The notes beneath the pieces were generated by a model that was not told the DNA's origin, ran no database searches, and saw only the letters and a list, made by a program, of their open reading frames with translations. DNA of 36,894 nucleotides from the NCBI GenBank assembly GCA_016938035.1, contig JAFGVK010000185.1:1-36894 (forward strand), given 5' to 3'. The position numbers and the translations under genes were made by a program. Each line of letters begins with the position of its first letter. Position 1 is the first letter of the stretch. Below, in pieces: positions 36,479 to 36,894 of this stretch. This DNA is from Deltaproteobacteria bacterium. Its GTDB lineage: Bacteria > Myxococcota_A > UBA796 > GCA-2862545.

Positions 36479-36652
36479 TCAGGCCCAGCGCGCCGCCACC
36501 TCGGGGAACAGGTCCGCCAGCAGCCGGTCCAGCGCGCCCTTGTCGGGGAGCAGGTGCTCCTCCAGGGTGCCGTCCAGGTACCTCCGACGCAGCTGCTCTA
36601 CCAACAGCGCGCGCGCGGTGGTGTCGAGGGTGGGCGGGGATGGGTTGAGCAT
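36479..36652 (-). CDS. 57-residue protein downstream of the FliA-type sigma factor; possible FlgM-like anti-sigma
   Basis: The ATG at 36652 has GAGG 9 nt upstream; the stop is at 36479-36481. The protein is almost all helix after residue 10: ARALLVEQLRRRYLDGTLEE, then LLPDKGALDRLLADLFPEVA. The pattern (basic helix, Y-x-D-G, then a helix of LxxLL) recalls the C-terminal sigma-28-binding part of FlgM, and the gene follows the sigma factor by 69 nt on the same strand. This is inference: the similarity is weak, so a plain hypothetical protein is the fallback. Confidence 0.5.
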   Translation of the reverse strand: MLNPSPPTLDTTARALLVEQLRRRYLDGTLEEHLLPDKGALDRLLADLFPEVAARWA

Positions 36653-36721
36653 GGGACCCCTCGGGCTACACCCGACCTATCGGCCCAACGCGCGCTCGTC
36701 TGAACAAGCGGTCACCAGAAA

Positions 36722-36894
36722 TCAGCCGGTGATCTGAGGCCGGAGCTTCTGCCGCAGCCGCTTCACCGCCTGTCCGCACAGCTGGCACGCGCGGGACTCG
36801 GTGACACCTAGCACCTTGCCCACCTCCTTCAGCGACAGCTCGTTGAAGTAGTAGAGGGCGATCGCGGTGCGCTCGCGCTCGGGCAAGCTCTGGA
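36722..36894 (-). CDS. fliA: FliA/WhiG-type RNA polymerase sigma factor, C-terminal fragment (5' end outside window)
   Basis: Fifty-six codons before a TGA at 36722-36724; the gene continues past the right edge. It reads QSLPERERTAIALYYFNELS, then LKEVGKVLGVTESRACQL and VKRLRQKLRPQ. This is sigma region 4 with the helix-turn-helix, in the form LPERE...LYY.NELSLKE.G.VLGVTESR typical of the sigma-28 (FliA/WhiG) group. It predicts flagellar or motility genes outside the window. The usual histidine of SQLH is a cysteine here. Group assignment is good; the exact symbol is less sure because only region 4 is visible. Confidence 0.8.
   Translation of the reverse strand, partial: QSLPERERTAIALYYFNELSLKEVGKVLGVTESRACQLCGQAVKRLRQKLRPQITG

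Overview
The window is about 70% GC, densely coded on both strands, and looks like a chromosome segment of a Myxococcota or other former-deltaproteobacterial lineage. That placement is an inference. It rests on a secreted giant with MopE-type CDD/CDG acidic repeats, lipoproteins with Asp/Gly-rich linkers, a tail-anchored Ser/Thr kinase, GTG and TTG starts, and the mix of a ferredoxin-linked 2-oxoacid oxidoreductase with flagellar-type sigma machinery. I see no phage, insertion sequence, CRISPR array, tRNA or rRNA.

Layout: (1) 1-6922: 3' part of a secreted repeat protein ending in a fibrinogen-like domain; Lon protease convergent to it; a left-handed beta-helix (hexapeptide) protein divergent from lon. 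(2) 7526-10877: an operon of a SIMIBI-type P-loop ATPase, a 2x[4Fe-4S] ferredoxin and the alpha (VorB-like), beta (TPP) and gamma subunits of a 2-oxoacid:ferredoxin oxidoreductase. (3) 11374-17844: deoxynucleoside kinase, divergent from a Cache-HAMP class III nucleotide cyclase with odd specificity residues; a secreted hypothetical; a small hypothetical; a Ser/Thr kinase with a C-terminal array of TVG repeats; a membrane-anchored TlpA-like thioredoxin. (4) 17845-27065, all minus strand: an O-acyltransferase, then a tight four-gene operon (VWA protein with an HExxH motif; HEAT-repeat protein; BRCT-AAA+ fusion; RecQ helicase), then a lipoprotein. (5) 27678-33225: Bcp peroxiredoxin, then the known PrkA / YeaH-type VWA / SpoVR operon with an extra 158-residue protein at its end. 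(6) 33578-36894: NAD-type malic enzyme, an alpha/beta-hydrolase lipoprotein, and, reading in from the right edge, the C-terminus of a FliA-type sigma factor followed by a 57-residue protein that may be a FlgM-like partner.

The best candidate for an undescribed system is the operon at 18688-25895. Its genes are separated by 22 nt, 2 nt and a 4-nt overlap, so the four proteins are probably made together. It pairs a MoxR/midasin-type AAA+ ATPase with a VWA protein, as in the known RavA-ViaA and CobS-CobT pairs. It adds a DNA-damage-type BRCT domain on the ATPase, a HEAT scaffold and a RecQ helicase, which points to DNA repair or genome defence. A second AAA+/VWA pair (PrkA/YeaH) lies only 5 kb away.

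Three intergenic stretches of about 500-600 bp (6923-7525, 10878-11373, 27066-27677) hold no recognisable gene and are rich in GC hairpins and G-runs. They stand out in an otherwise compact segment.
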